Positions 52,831-61,236 of a stretch of DNA of 64,000 bases are shown piece by piece. Positions within the stretch are counted from its first letter, which is position 1; the number at the start of each line of letters is the position of its first letter. Under the pieces are notes generated by a model. That model was given only the letters and a program-made list of their open reading frames with translations, was not told the DNA's origin and ran no database searches. Location of the stretch: assembly GCA_903847285.1 (NCBI GenBank), contig CAINDH010000070.1, positions 40,706-104,705 of the forward strand, written 5' to 3'. The position numbers and the translations under genes were made by a program. Source of the DNA: an uncultured Verrucomicrobia subdivision 3 bacterium (lineage in GTDB: Bacteria > Verrucomicrobiota > Verrucomicrobiae > Limisphaerales > UBA11358).

Positions 52831-52857
52831 GTAATACAAATAGCGCGTGGGCGTCAA
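52831..52857 (-). promoter_or_regulatory. Candidate promoter of the GntR-DUF6159 operon
   Basis: On the minus strand TTGACG (52857-52852) and TATTAC (52836-52831) with a short 15-bp spacer and a TG before the -10 box. It precedes the palindrome, so a bound regulator would block the start site. Confidence 0.4.
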
Positions 52858-52877
52858 CGAGTTTTATTCAATGGGAT

Positions 52878-54593
52878 TCACGCCTCAAAATTTTTCAGTT
52901 GTTTCATTGCCAGTTTCATTGGAACCCAGCCGATGAGGAAGGATAGCAGCAGGAAGGCGATGAGGCTGGCGACGACCCAGTCGCTGTGGGAATGGTAGCC
53001 GCCGCCGCCTAAAACCAGCAGCGTGAGTGAGGCGATGATGTAGATGGAGCTCAACACAAAACAAAGCGTGCCGCCGAAGCCGCTGACGATTTTGTTCGGG
53101 TTGGTTTCTTTCACGTTTGGAAACAAAACACCCAGGCCAGTCGCGAGGCCGTTGAGTGCAAACGTCATCACCGTGATGACCGCACCGAAAAAGGCGACGT
53201 CGCCCCACGGCATTTTCAGCAGCCAGCAGGAGAGGACGACGAGACCGAGCGTAACGATGAGCGAGAAAATACTAGCCAGCCAGTATTTCGTCTGCACGAT
53301 GCGGGGCAAACCCATCGGCGACATCCCGACAATCCACAGGCGGGAGCCTTCGAGGGAAAATTGCGGGAAAACAAACCGCGTGGTGACGGAAGCTAGATTG
53401 AAAGCGCACGCTCCGAGGTTGAGGAACGCGACGGCGTGAATCCAGAACGGGCTGGTAAGCTGATGGGTGAAGTTGCGAAGGTTGATGATGTAGGCGCCAA
53501 GCAAGCCGAAGAACATCACCGACTGACCCCATTGCGTGGTGTCGCGCCAGAACATCCGTAAATCTTTCACGGCGATGGCGCGGGTATCGGGCCGGAGGAA
53601 AGGAATTTTCTCTGCAAACTTTTCTAGGAAGCCCGGGGCTTGGGATTTTTTTTCGGCGCTGTGGAAATTAAATTTGAATCCGCTACCACCACGACTCTGC
53701 ACGGCAGAGGCGGTGTCGTAAAAAAGATTTCCGAACCGCGTGAACGCAAGACTGCCGAAGAACAGCGTGTGGCTCAACAGCACGCCGGCAAAGAACACTG
53801 CGTTTTGCGTGATGCCCTCGGCCCATTGCAACACGGCAGTAGAAAGCCAGTAGCTAGGCAAAATCGGGAAGAGTGTGAAGCGCGTCTTGGCAAGTAGCTT
53901 ATCCAACGCTTCCCAGGTGCGCTTGTCGAGCAAGTCGTCGTCCACAGGGTTTGCCTTCCACCAGAACGCGACGAACGCGAGCAGCACCAGCGCGAGCAAC
54001 AGCAACACAATCTGAAAACTTTTCCGGTCCAGATGCCGCCCGATGGCGATGGCCGCTGCCGAGCCAAATACTCCGGGCAAAATTATAAACAGTCCGATGA
54101 GCAGCACTGTCAGCGGATAAAAATGCCACGGCACATCGCGCACCAGCCCGAACGCGACGAGCAGCGGCGCGATCAAAAACAAAAACGCCCACGAGGCAAG
54201 AATGCTCGTCTCGATAAATTTCCAGTTGAAAATGGTCTGGGTGGAAACCGGCAGCGACAGGAGAAAGGACGTTTCCCGGTTGCGGAATAAATTCGTGTAA
54301 GCGATGACGAGGTTGCTCAACAGCAGCAGCGCGAAAAGAAAAGCGAAGAGTGTGAACATCAGCCGCTCGGTCAGCACCGCGCCGAGGCCGGGAAACTTGG
54401 CCATGAATTTCATGCCCCGGTAAAACAGTTCAAACGCCAGCACCAGATACCCCGCGATAAAAAATCCGATGATGCCAGTGAGCAGCCGCGATTGCTGCCG
54501 GATGGCCAGCAGCCGCCGCCAACTATGGACGGTGTTCACGCGTAGCAGTAACAGCAGCGGTGAAAATTTTGGTGCAGGGGCTTTTTCGGGCAC
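52878..54593 (-). CDS. ABC-2-type exporter permease
   Basis: About 571 residues from GTG at 54593 (TTG at 54599 is also in frame), roughly 12 membrane helices in two bundles. It resembles large ABC-exporter permeases with PVSTQTIFNWKFIETSILASW early and VKDLRMFWRDTTQWGQSVMFFG in the middle. No ATP-binding subunit is found in the neighbourhood, so the partner is unlinked or the protein acts differently. The GntR regulator that follows suggests it is regulated with the downstream operon, in the manner of YtrA systems. Confidence 0.8.
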   Translation of the reverse strand: MPEKAPAPKFSPLLLLLRVNTVHSWRRLLAIRQQSRLLTGIIGFFIAGYLVLAFELFYRGMKFMAKFPGLGAVLTERLMFTLFAFLFALLLLSNLVIAYTNLFRNRETSFLLSLPVSTQTIFNWKFIETSILASWAFLFLIAPLLVAFGLVRDVPWHFYPLTVLLIGLFIILPGVFGSAAAIAIGRHLDRKSFQIVLLLLALVLLAFVAFWWKANPVDDDLLDKRTWEALDKLLAKTRFTLFPILPSYWLSTAVLQWAEGITQNAVFFAGVLLSHTLFFGSLAFTRFGNLFYDTASAVQSRGGSGFKFNFHSAEKKSQAPGFLEKFAEKIPFLRPDTRAIAVKDLRMFWRDTTQWGQSVMFFGLLGAYIINLRNFTHQLTSPFWIHAVAFLNLGACAFNLASVTTRFVFPQFSLEGSRLWIVGMSPMGLPRIVQTKYWLASIFSLIVTLGLVVLSCWLLKMPWGDVAFFGAVITVMTFALNGLATGLGVLFPNVKETNPNKIVSGFGGTLCFVLSSIYIIASLTLLVLGGGGYHSHSDWVVASLIAFLLLSFLIGWVPMKLAMKQLKNFEA

Positions 54594-54689
54594 GCACAAA
54601 AAGTAAGCGCCAACGCCTTCGGCGGCAACCCGCGAAATTCTCCAGCCGGAGCAGAAATGTTGCCGCCGGTTTTGCCGCTGCGCAGAGGG

Positions 54690-55484
54690 CTATTTTATCC
54701 GCGTCTTCTGGTAATCACCCCGGCTGAAATATTTTTCCAGCCAGACGTAGGCGCAGATGAAAAAATAGCGGCTGCCCATTTCTTTGAGCTTGAGCTTGGG
54801 CTCGCCAAACCGCCGGTTGCGCCAGGTGATGGGCATGACCGTCCACGAATAGTTCCGCACCATGGCTTTCAATGGCAGTTCCACTGTTAGATTGAAATGC
54901 GGCGAGATCAGTGGCTCGCAGCCCTGTATAACGGTGCGCCGATACGCCTTGAAGGCATTCGTGGTGTCGTTCAGGGAAACTCCGAAAACGACACGGATCA
55001 AAAAATTTACCACACGGTTCAAATAAAGTTTCACGCGCGGGTAGTCAATCACCCCGCCGCCTTTGATGAAGCGACTACCGAAAACACAATCCCAGCCTTC
55101 ATTCAACTTCTTCCAATAAGCCGCCACTTCGCGAACGTCGTCAGACTCGTCGGCCATCATAATCACCACGGCATCGCCGGTGCAACGACGCAGGCCAAAG
55201 GTGACCGCGCGGCCAAAACCATTTTGGCCGGTGTTCTGAATGGGATATAGCGCGGGAATTTTCTTCCGCAATTCCTGCAACACCGTCCACGTTGCATCCG
55301 TGCTGCCGTCATCCACCACGAGAATCTCGTGTGGAATTTTATTCAGGTTCATCTCCAGATGAAGATGTTCGACGGTGGCGGGCAACGCTCCCGCTTCGTC
55401 GCGCGCGGGAATGACGATGGACAATAGTTGCAGCGGTGGCGCCGTCGGGTTGGGCGCATTTAATTTGGGCGGGTTCTTGTCCAT
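54690..55484 (-). CDS. Glycosyltransferase family 2 (dolichyl/undecaprenyl-phosphate sugar transferase-like)
   Basis: 264 residues. GT-A fold: SIVIPARDEAGALPATVEHL, VVDDGSTDATW, and MMADESDD as the metal-binding DxD region; then FGSRFIKGGGVIDYPRVKLYLNRVVNFLIRV, typical of polyprenyl-phosphate sugar synthases. No C-terminal membrane helix pair is obvious. Start overlaps the epimerase stop (TGATG). It probably loads a sugar made by the two upstream epimerases onto a lipid carrier. Confidence 0.88.
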   Translation of the reverse strand: MDKNPPKLNAPNPTAPPLQLLSIVIPARDEAGALPATVEHLHLEMNLNKIPHEILVVDDGSTDATWTVLQELRKKIPALYPIQNTGQNGFGRAVTFGLRRCTGDAVVIMMADESDDVREVAAYWKKLNEGWDCVFGSRFIKGGGVIDYPRVKLYLNRVVNFLIRVVFGVSLNDTTNAFKAYRRTVIQGCEPLISPHFNLTVELPLKAMVRNYSWTVMPITWRNRRFGEPKLKLKEMGSRYFFICAYVWLEKYFSRGDYQKTRIK

Positions 55485-56551
55485 CAGGAATTGGAAATCT
55501 CCAACCAGTTTGGATTCTGCTCTGCGTGCGCGGCAATTTCATCCAGCACTTGAGGCAACAATGTCTTCGGCGACCAGCTCCAGGTTTTTTCTGCGAGAGA
55601 GGAATCCAAAACCATCCACGGGATGTCGAACGGCCGCGGGTTGGCATCGGCGGCCACGGCGTGCTTGCCGAAACGCGCATCGCACCAGTCGTGTAATTGC
55701 GCGAGCGACATGGAATTCTTTGCGCCGCCACTCAAGTTGGCGATGCGTGGCTTGTCTTTGCAGTCGGATTTCATCTGCGCCAGCAACACCGGCACGAGGT
55801 CGCGCGGGTGCAGGCAATCACGCACCTGATGGCCGCCGCCATCGAAACCGATGTATTTTAGCGGACGACGGCGCAGGTGCGAGTTGAGCCAAAATGAAAA
55901 AATTCCTTGGTCGGCTTTGCCAAATTGTCCTGCGCCTGCGAGCACGCCGCAGCGGTTGACCCAGACCGGAAATTGAAACGTCTCCGCGTATTCGAGCGCG
56001 ACGGCTTCGCTTGCTAGCTTGCTGGAACCGTAGAGCGAAATCGGCGGCGCGGTGGAAAACTTTTCACTGACACCGGCGGCGGAAATTCCTTCCAGCAATA
56101 TTTCATTTCGCTTCGGGCGAAATGCTTTTTGATGCAGCTCCATCGGCAGCGCCGCGAGCGGTGGCACGGAATAGACGCGGCTGGTGCTCAATAAAATCAG
56201 CCCGGCGCGGTGCGTCTTACAGTATTCTAGAATGTTAACCGTGCCCCAAAGATTATGTTCGAGCAACTGACGCGAGCTGGTCTTTCCGTCCACGCCAGCC
56301 AGCACGCTGGGATTCGCGGCGGCATCAATCACGAAGTCGGCGGCGGGGAGTGTTTCAAAATCCGTCGCGCTGCGAACGTCGGCATGCATGATTTTTACGC
56401 CGAGCTTGGCGAGTTCACGGCGATTGAGTTCGCTGCCGGGGCGGATGAAATTATCCACGCCAGTGATTTGAAGATTTTCGCCCGCCTCCAGCAGCGCGCG
56501 GGTCAGCGTGCTGCCCACAAACCCACAGATGCCGGTAACGAGAATTTTCAT
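55484..56551 (-). CDS. NAD-dependent sugar epimerase (CDP-paratose/tyvelose epimerase-like)
   Basis: 355 residues. Extended SDR: GICGFVGSTL (Rossmann motif), DFVIDAAANPSVLAG, STSRVYS, catalytic Tyr-x3-Lys in SLYGSSKLASE, VNRCGVLAGAGQFGKADQG and HQVRDCLHPRDLVPVLL. It resembles CDP-paratose 2-epimerase more than GalE. Middle gene of three (epimerase, epimerase, GT2), 6 bp after the first and overlapping the third. Likely to make an unusual nucleotide sugar for the envelope. Confidence 0.85.
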   Translation of the reverse strand: MKILVTGICGFVGSTLTRALLEAGENLQITGVDNFIRPGSELNRRELAKLGVKIMHADVRSATDFETLPAADFVIDAAANPSVLAGVDGKTSSRQLLEHNLWGTVNILEYCKTHRAGLILLSTSRVYSVPPLAALPMELHQKAFRPKRNEILLEGISAAGVSEKFSTAPPISLYGSSKLASEAVALEYAETFQFPVWVNRCGVLAGAGQFGKADQGIFSFWLNSHLRRRPLKYIGFDGGGHQVRDCLHPRDLVPVLLAQMKSDCKDKPRIANLSGGAKNSMSLAQLHDWCDARFGKHAVAADANPRPFDIPWMVLDSSLAEKTWSWSPKTLLPQVLDEIAAHAEQNPNWLEISNS

Positions 56552-56557
56552 GCGCGT

Positions 56558-57613
56558 TTAGCTGGCAATGACGGCGGCGTGAATCTGTTCGAGAATCGCT
56601 TTTAAATCAAACTGGTATTTCCAGTTCGGATAATGCTTTTGAAATTTCCGCACGTCGCTTACATACCAGATGTGGTCACCGATGCGATTGTCCTCGACGT
56701 AGGAATAGTCGAGTTTTTTACCGCTGATTTTTTCACACATCCCGATGGCTTCCAGCATGGAGCAATTAGAATGGCGGCTACCACCCATGTTATAGACTTC
56801 GCCGGAGCGCGGCTGCAAAGTGAATTGCCAGAATGCCTCCACGAGGTCGTGGCTGTGGATGTTATCGCGCACCTGCTTGCCCTTGTAGCCGAACACGCGA
56901 TACGGACGGCCAGTCGCAGTGCATTTCATAAGGTAGGCGAGAAAACCGTGCAACTCCGTGCCAGCGTGGGCCGGGCCGGTGAGGCAGCCGCCACGAAAAA
57001 TTGCCGTCTTCATCCCGAAGTAACGGCCATATTCTTGCACCAAAATATCCGCCGCAACTTTGCTCGCGCCAAAAAGCGAATGCTTCGTCTGGTCAATGGA
57101 CATCGTTTCATCAATGCCCTCGTGATACGCATGCGCCGGATCAATTTCCCAGCGCAATTCCAGTTCACGCAACGGCAGCAAGTTCGGCGTGTCGCCATAA
57201 ACTTTATTTGTGCTGGTGAAAATAAAAACCGCTTTGGGACAATGTTGCCGCGTAGCTTCGAGAAGGTTCAGTGTGCCGACGGCGTTGACGCTGAAATCCG
57301 TGTGAGGCTCGCGCGCCGCCCAGTCGTGCGAAGGTTGCGCGGCGGTGTGGACGACGACTTTTACCGAGGAACCGAGCTTGGCGAAAAGTGTATTCACCGC
57401 ATCGTTGTCGCGGATATCCACGGATTCGTGGCGATAATTCTTAAGCGATTTTTCCAGCTTGGTGCGCGTGAGCGCAGTGGAAGCCTCGGCGCCGAAGAAG
57501 CGTGCGCGCATATCGTTGTCCACGCCCACCACGTCATAGCCTTCCGCGTGAAAGCGCTGGCAAGTTTCAGAACCGATAAGTCCGGCGGAACCGGTGACTA
57601 AAGCGACGCTCAT
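56558..57613 (-). CDS. CDP-paratose 2-epimerase-like SDR protein
   Basis: 351 residues: [72 protein letters not shown] and [19 protein letters not shown]. In the usual YxxxK position the sequence is SLFGASK, Phe in place of Tyr, which I believe recurs in this subfamily. The remaining motifs match a CDP-tyvelose/paratose-type epimerase. First gene of the three-gene surface-sugar operon. Confidence 0.85.
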   Translation of the reverse strand: MSVALVTGSAGLIGSETCQRFHAEGYDVVGVDNDMRARFFGAEASTALTRTKLEKSLKNYRHESVDIRDNDAVNTLFAKLGSSVKVVVHTAAQPSHDWAAREPHTDFSVNAVGTLNLLEATRQHCPKAVFIFTSTNKVYGDTPNLLPLRELELRWEIDPAHAYHEGIDETMSIDQTKHSLFGASKVAADILVQEYGRYFGMKTAIFRGGCLTGPAHAGTELHGFLAYLMKCTATGRPYRVFGYKGKQVRDNIHSHDLVEAFWQFTLQPRSGEVYNMGGSRHSNCSMLEAIGMCEKISGKKLDYSYVEDNRIGDHIWYVSDVRKFQKHYPNWKYQFDLKAILEQIHAAVIAS

Positions 57614-57723
57614 AAATTATTGCTGCTGGCGGAAAATCATGCCCGCCGCTCAAGGCTTTTGCAATGACATCCATTCCGGGAACGTGCTGACATTTGGCCT
57701 CCAGCGAAACAACAAATTTTGCC

Positions 57724-58728
57724 TCAACCGGCCAAAACTTTTTCGTAGATGCCTTTGAATTGACGTGCCACGTCCGGCCACGTCGCGGGTTTGGGTGGCG
57801 CGGGCAATGTAGGAGCAGCGGCGTAGAACTTTTTTAGTGCAGCAGCGGTGACGGACACCGTGTCAGTCACCGGGCAGAATTGTGTGCCTGCCCCAAACGA
57901 GCTGCGCGCCCACGGCAAGTCGCTCAAGAGCAGTGGACATTCGCACGCAGCGGCTTCGAGCGCGGAGAGACTCAAGCTTTCCATCGCGCTTAACAGCACG
58001 AAGCCACGCGCGGCGCGGTAAATTTTTGCGAGCGCATTGCGGTCGTTCACGCCGCCTTCGTAGCGGATAAATTTTGGATTGGCCTTGGCGAGAGCGAAAA
58101 ACTTCTGCGCATAGGCGTCGCTCTCCGCGTAGGACTTGCCCAAAATCCACACGGGTGTTTGCGCGGCGATGGCGGCTTGTGCGAGTTCCAGCACGCGCTT
58201 GCGCTCGGTAATCGTCGCGGTGCAGACCAGCCATTCACCGCGTTGGCTTTTTTGGGCGGCGAAAAATTCCGGCTCCACGCCGTTGGGAACAACGAAAACT
58301 TTTTCCGGCAGCGCGCCAAACTTGTATTCCATCAAGTGCTTTTCCCATGGAGTGAGCGCGATGAGGGCGTCGGCGCGGCGGTAGCTTTCCCAGCCGAATG
58401 CGTGCGCCATGACGCGCGGTGCAAAGTTTTCCACGCCCCAGCGGAAGACGCGACGTGCGCCGCGTTGTAGCGGTGTCTGCGAGCCTTGCGCCGTGAGGAG
58501 GTTGGCGATGATAACTTTGATTCTTTTCTGCCGCGCGAACTCGATTTGATCTACGGGCATGATGCCAACGTAATGTATGAGGTCGCCGGTTTGCGTAGCG
58601 TCCCACCAGCGCAAAGGTTCGGCGGCAACGCCGATTTCAGCGAGCGACGCGAGTGTGCGTTCAATCTGGATAGCTTGTCCGCCGTGCGCGAGGGCGAACG
58701 GCAGCGTGCAGTTGAACAAAATTTTCAT
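57724..58728 (-). CDS. Glycosyltransferase family 4-like protein
   Basis: 334 residues, GT-B fold. N-terminal domain starts MKILFNCTLPFALAHGGQAIQ. The C-terminal domain has the EX7E motif ESLSLSALEAAACECPLL (donor binding), VVPNGVEPEFF and GVNDRNALAKIYRAARGFVLLSAM. Probably transfers a sugar in envelope glycan or glycolipid synthesis. It stands 110 bp upstream of the epimerase operon on the same strand. Confidence 0.87.
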   Translation of the reverse strand: MKILFNCTLPFALAHGGQAIQIERTLASLAEIGVAAEPLRWWDATQTGDLIHYVGIMPVDQIEFARQKRIKVIIANLLTAQGSQTPLQRGARRVFRWGVENFAPRVMAHAFGWESYRRADALIALTPWEKHLMEYKFGALPEKVFVVPNGVEPEFFAAQKSQRGEWLVCTATITERKRVLELAQAAIAAQTPVWILGKSYAESDAYAQKFFALAKANPKFIRYEGGVNDRNALAKIYRAARGFVLLSAMESLSLSALEAAACECPLLLSDLPWARSSFGAGTQFCPVTDTVSVTAAALKKFYAAAPTLPAPPKPATWPDVARQFKGIYEKVLAG

Positions 58729-58810
58729 CGGGCGGAGCGACGTTGGTTCCGGCAGTGATGCTGGCAGGAAGAATTTTTGCGGACAATGCTTTTATTCGCC
58801 TGCGCCAGTA

Positions 58811-59137
58811 TCAGCCGACTTTGCCGGAAAATAATTTCAAGCCCGCCGTGCCTGCGACGATCATTACCAAGCAGACGATGCGCGCCACTTCGCGTGGTTC
58901 ACCGAGAAAAAGCATTCCCACCGCCGCTGTGCCGGCTGCGCCGATGCCGGTCCACACCGCGTAGGCTGTGCCCATCGGGATGGTCTTCAGCGAAAGCGAC
59001 AGCAGCCAGAAACTCACGGTCATCGTGGCAAACGTCGCCGCCGTTGGCCAGAGCCGCGTGAAGCCATTCGTGTATTTCATTCCGACCGCCCAGCCGATTT
59101 CTAGGAGTCCGGCGAGGATGAGATAAAACCAAGGCAT
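58811..59137 (-). CDS. Small multidrug resistance protein of the SugE/Gdx (guanidinium exporter) type
   Basis: 108 residues, four membrane helices. Essential Glu13 in helix 1 (LLEIGWAVGMKYT) and the Gdx/SugE signature MGTAYAVWTGIGAAGTA, which separates it from EmrE. The Gdx branch exports guanidinium with proton antiport. There is only 18 bp before it, so no guanidine riboswitch fits. It is the last gene of the row that begins with the cox genes. Confidence 0.92.
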   Translation of the reverse strand: MPWFYLILAGLLEIGWAVGMKYTNGFTRLWPTAATFATMTVSFWLLSLSLKTIPMGTAYAVWTGIGAAGTAAVGMLFLGEPREVARIVCLVMIVAGTAGLKLFSGKVG

Positions 59138-59155
59138 AAATAATTCAGGAATAGT

Positions 59156-60124
59156 TTAACTGCGCTGACAGAGAAAAACACCTTCTTCCCCTGAGTTGGC
59201 AATCCATTGTTCGGCAACATTAAGGCCCTGTCGCGCTAAAATTTTGTGAACTTGTTCCGGCATGTAGCGGTAAGAGAAAAATAGTTGGATGGCCTCGCCG
59301 CGCGTAAAGGCAAATTGTTTGCCGCTGACGCAAATTTTCCGCGCCCGGCGAAAACGAAATTTAGCTACGAAGCGTTTTAAGCCCAAGTCACCGGTCCCGA
59401 TGCTGAAAAACAACTCGCCATCACACGGCTCCACGCCGAGATCGTAGAGAAACGAGGTCAGCCAGTCGCGTGTGAGCGGGTTGTCGTATTGCGGTAGAAT
59501 CCGCTTCATGCCGGCAGTGTAGTCATCGCCGGGGGCAAGGTTGGCGCTGAACAGTAAAAAATCATTTGGGCGCAACAGTCCCGCGAGTTTTGGCAAAATC
59601 TGGCGCGGTTCGAAATTGGGGATCATGCCGAAGAATGTGATGAGTGAGACCTGAGGCGTGACTAGAGAATGTTCCAGATTACTTGCCGTCGCTAAATCGC
59701 AGACAAAGGGGTAAATACTTTTTGTCGGCAAAATTTTCAACGCCGCCTTTCGTGCCACCAAAACCATCGCGGTGCTAACATCGCTGGCGGTGTAGGAAAT
59801 TTTTTTACGGCGCGCGGACAACTGTTTCAGCAATGACACATCCTTCTGCCCGCCCCCGCAGCCCAGGCCGATGACGTGAACTGACTTTGCTTGAATTCTT
59901 TTTACCGTGGCGATGAAAGCCTGGTCGTAAGTGGCCAGACAATTTTTATCGTAGCGCGCAGGTGAATGGGTTTCGTGTAACGCGAGCCATTTTTGGGTTT
60001 GCTTGACGCTATCGTAATGAAATTTGTGGTTCACGCGCCGTGTGCGCAACGAGGCGAGCAGATCGCGCCGGACATTTTCCGGGAACTGGCTGGGATCAAT
60101 CGCAACTTTGACGGCAGAATTCAT
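59156..60124 (-). CDS. EgtD-like (histidine-specific, Methyltransf_33) SAM methyltransferase
   Basis: 322 residues. Class I methyltransferase with the EgtD-like pattern: YTASDVSTAMV, the SAM motif VIGLGCGGGQKDVSLL, FFGMIPNF, ANLAPGDDYTAG, and a C-terminal half with ISVSGKQFAF-like RKICVSGKQFAF and SYRYMPEQVHKILARQGL. EgtD trimethylates histidine for ergothioneine; here the substrate cannot be inferred, because no EgtB is present. It starts 6 bp after the DUF420 gene, so it belongs to the cytochrome oxidase transcript. Confidence 0.75.
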   Translation of the reverse strand: MNSAVKVAIDPSQFPENVRRDLLASLRTRRVNHKFHYDSVKQTQKWLALHETHSPARYDKNCLATYDQAFIATVKRIQAKSVHVIGLGCGGGQKDVSLLKQLSARRKKISYTASDVSTAMVLVARKAALKILPTKSIYPFVCDLATASNLEHSLVTPQVSLITFFGMIPNFEPRQILPKLAGLLRPNDFLLFSANLAPGDDYTAGMKRILPQYDNPLTRDWLTSFLYDLGVEPCDGELFFSIGTGDLGLKRFVAKFRFRRARKICVSGKQFAFTRGEAIQLFFSYRYMPEQVHKILARQGLNVAEQWIANSGEEGVFLCQRS

Positions 60125-60130
60125 TCGTAA

Positions 60131-60553
60131 TTATTTCTGCGGAAAAACCTGGTAGAGTAACAGGTAAATCACCACGCCGGTTATGGAGACATACATCCAC
60201 AGCGGCCACGTCCAGCGGGCAATTTTTTTGTGCGCCTCAAAGTTTTCTTTCTTCGCTCGCCATAGCGTCATCAAAATCATCGGGACGATCACGACGGCGA
60301 GAACCGTATGCGTGAACAGTATTAAAAGATAAATTGGTTTAAACCAATTGGCGGGGAATACGGTCCGTCCAGCGTAGAAATGATACGTCAGGTAGCAGCC
60401 CAGAAAAATGGCCGAGGTGCAGAATGCCGAGATCATGCAGTTGCGGTGCGCGATTTTGTTACCGCGCTTGATGAAGATATAGCCCAGCGTAAGGAACACG
60501 GCGCTCAAGCCGTTGAGCGTGGCATTGACGGGGGGCAGGTCGTGGACGGTCAT
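60131..60553 (-). CDS. DUF420 membrane protein (CtaM-like oxidase assembly factor)
   Basis: 140 residues with four membrane helices and conserved HR/TYH residues (KIAHRNCMISAF, TYHFYAGR, FTHTVLAVVIVPMILMTLW, KIARWTWPLWMYVSITGVVIYLLLY). DUF420 proteins include CtaM, needed for haem/quinol oxidase maturation. Start overlaps the SCO stop by 4 bp, inside the cox cluster. Confidence 0.9.
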   Translation of the reverse strand: MTVHDLPPVNATLNGLSAVFLTLGYIFIKRGNKIAHRNCMISAFCTSAIFLGCYLTYHFYAGRTVFPANWFKPIYLLILFTHTVLAVVIVPMILMTLWRAKKENFEAHKKIARWTWPLWMYVSITGVVIYLLLYQVFPQK

Positions 60554-61209
60554 GGTTCGTTTTCCAGCTGGCGGACGGTGGTGAGGATTTTTGGCAACAC
60601 GGTGTTCGTCCAGTCCACACCTTCGCCGCCGGTTTCAAAAACGGCGCGGAGTTGTGCGCGTTTGTCCACGACGACAAAATAGGTGCTATGGATGAAGAGG
60701 TCGGCGGGGTTCTGCTGCTCTTCCGGCTTCACGGGCTGGGAAGCCAACTTCAAGTCGCCAGCGGCGAGCTTGGCAATTTCATTTTTTGCGCCAGTGAGAA
60801 AAGTCCATCGGCGGAAGTCTGCGCCGTAGTGCGTGCCGTATTTTTTCAACAACTCCGGCGAATCATATTCCGGAAAGGTGGTGAGTGTCACGAGCAGGGC
60901 AGTGCTGTTGGCGGGGATTTTTTCTTGAAGTGATTTCATCTGCGTCGTCATGCGCGGGCAAGGTCCGGCGCAACTGGTGAAGATAATGTCGGCCACCCAA
61001 ACGTGGTTAGTGAAATCAGCGAGAGTTGAAATGTTTCCGTCTTGATTGGTCAGCGTGAAGTCTGCGATCTGGCTGAACACGGGCAGCGGAGTTTTTTGCG
61101 AACGCGAGTTTTGCAGAAGCGAGACGAAAACCGCCAGCCCGAGCAACCCGAAAGCCAAGCTACTGCCCAGCCACACGGAGCGCGGCAAAGGGCGGGAGTT
61201 TTCAGCCAT
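60550..61209 (-). CDS. SCO1/SenC family copper chaperone
   Basis: 219 residues from the ATG at 61209 (MAENSRPLPRSVWLG; the frame begins at 61224 with a short extension). One N-terminal membrane anchor then a thioredoxin fold with the copper-binding CAGPC at about residues 85-89, the ADIIFTSCAGPCPRMT block, and the late DLFIHSTYFVVVD carrying the copper-ligand His. It delivers copper to the CuA site of subunit II, encoded next to it. Confidence 0.92.
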   Translation of the reverse strand: MAENSRPLPRSVWLGSSLAFGLLGLAVFVSLLQNSRSQKTPLPVFSQIADFTLTNQDGNISTLADFTNHVWVADIIFTSCAGPCPRMTTQMKSLQEKIPANSTALLVTLTTFPEYDSPELLKKYGTHYGADFRRWTFLTGAKNEIAKLAAGDLKLASQPVKPEEQQNPADLFIHSTYFVVVDKRAQLRAVFETGGEGVDWTNTVLPKILTTVRQLENEP

Positions 61210-61236
61210 GAATCTAAGCTGCAAAAGGCAGTGAGT

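Noticed and set aside
56633..57601. 322-codon open frame opposite the CDP-paratose epimerase-like gene
   Set aside because: Antisense to a gene with complete SDR motifs; no independent evidence.
59138..59155. Search for a guanidine riboswitch before the SugE/Gdx-type exporter
   Set aside because: Only 18 bp separate it from the upstream gene, which is too short for any guanidine riboswitch class.
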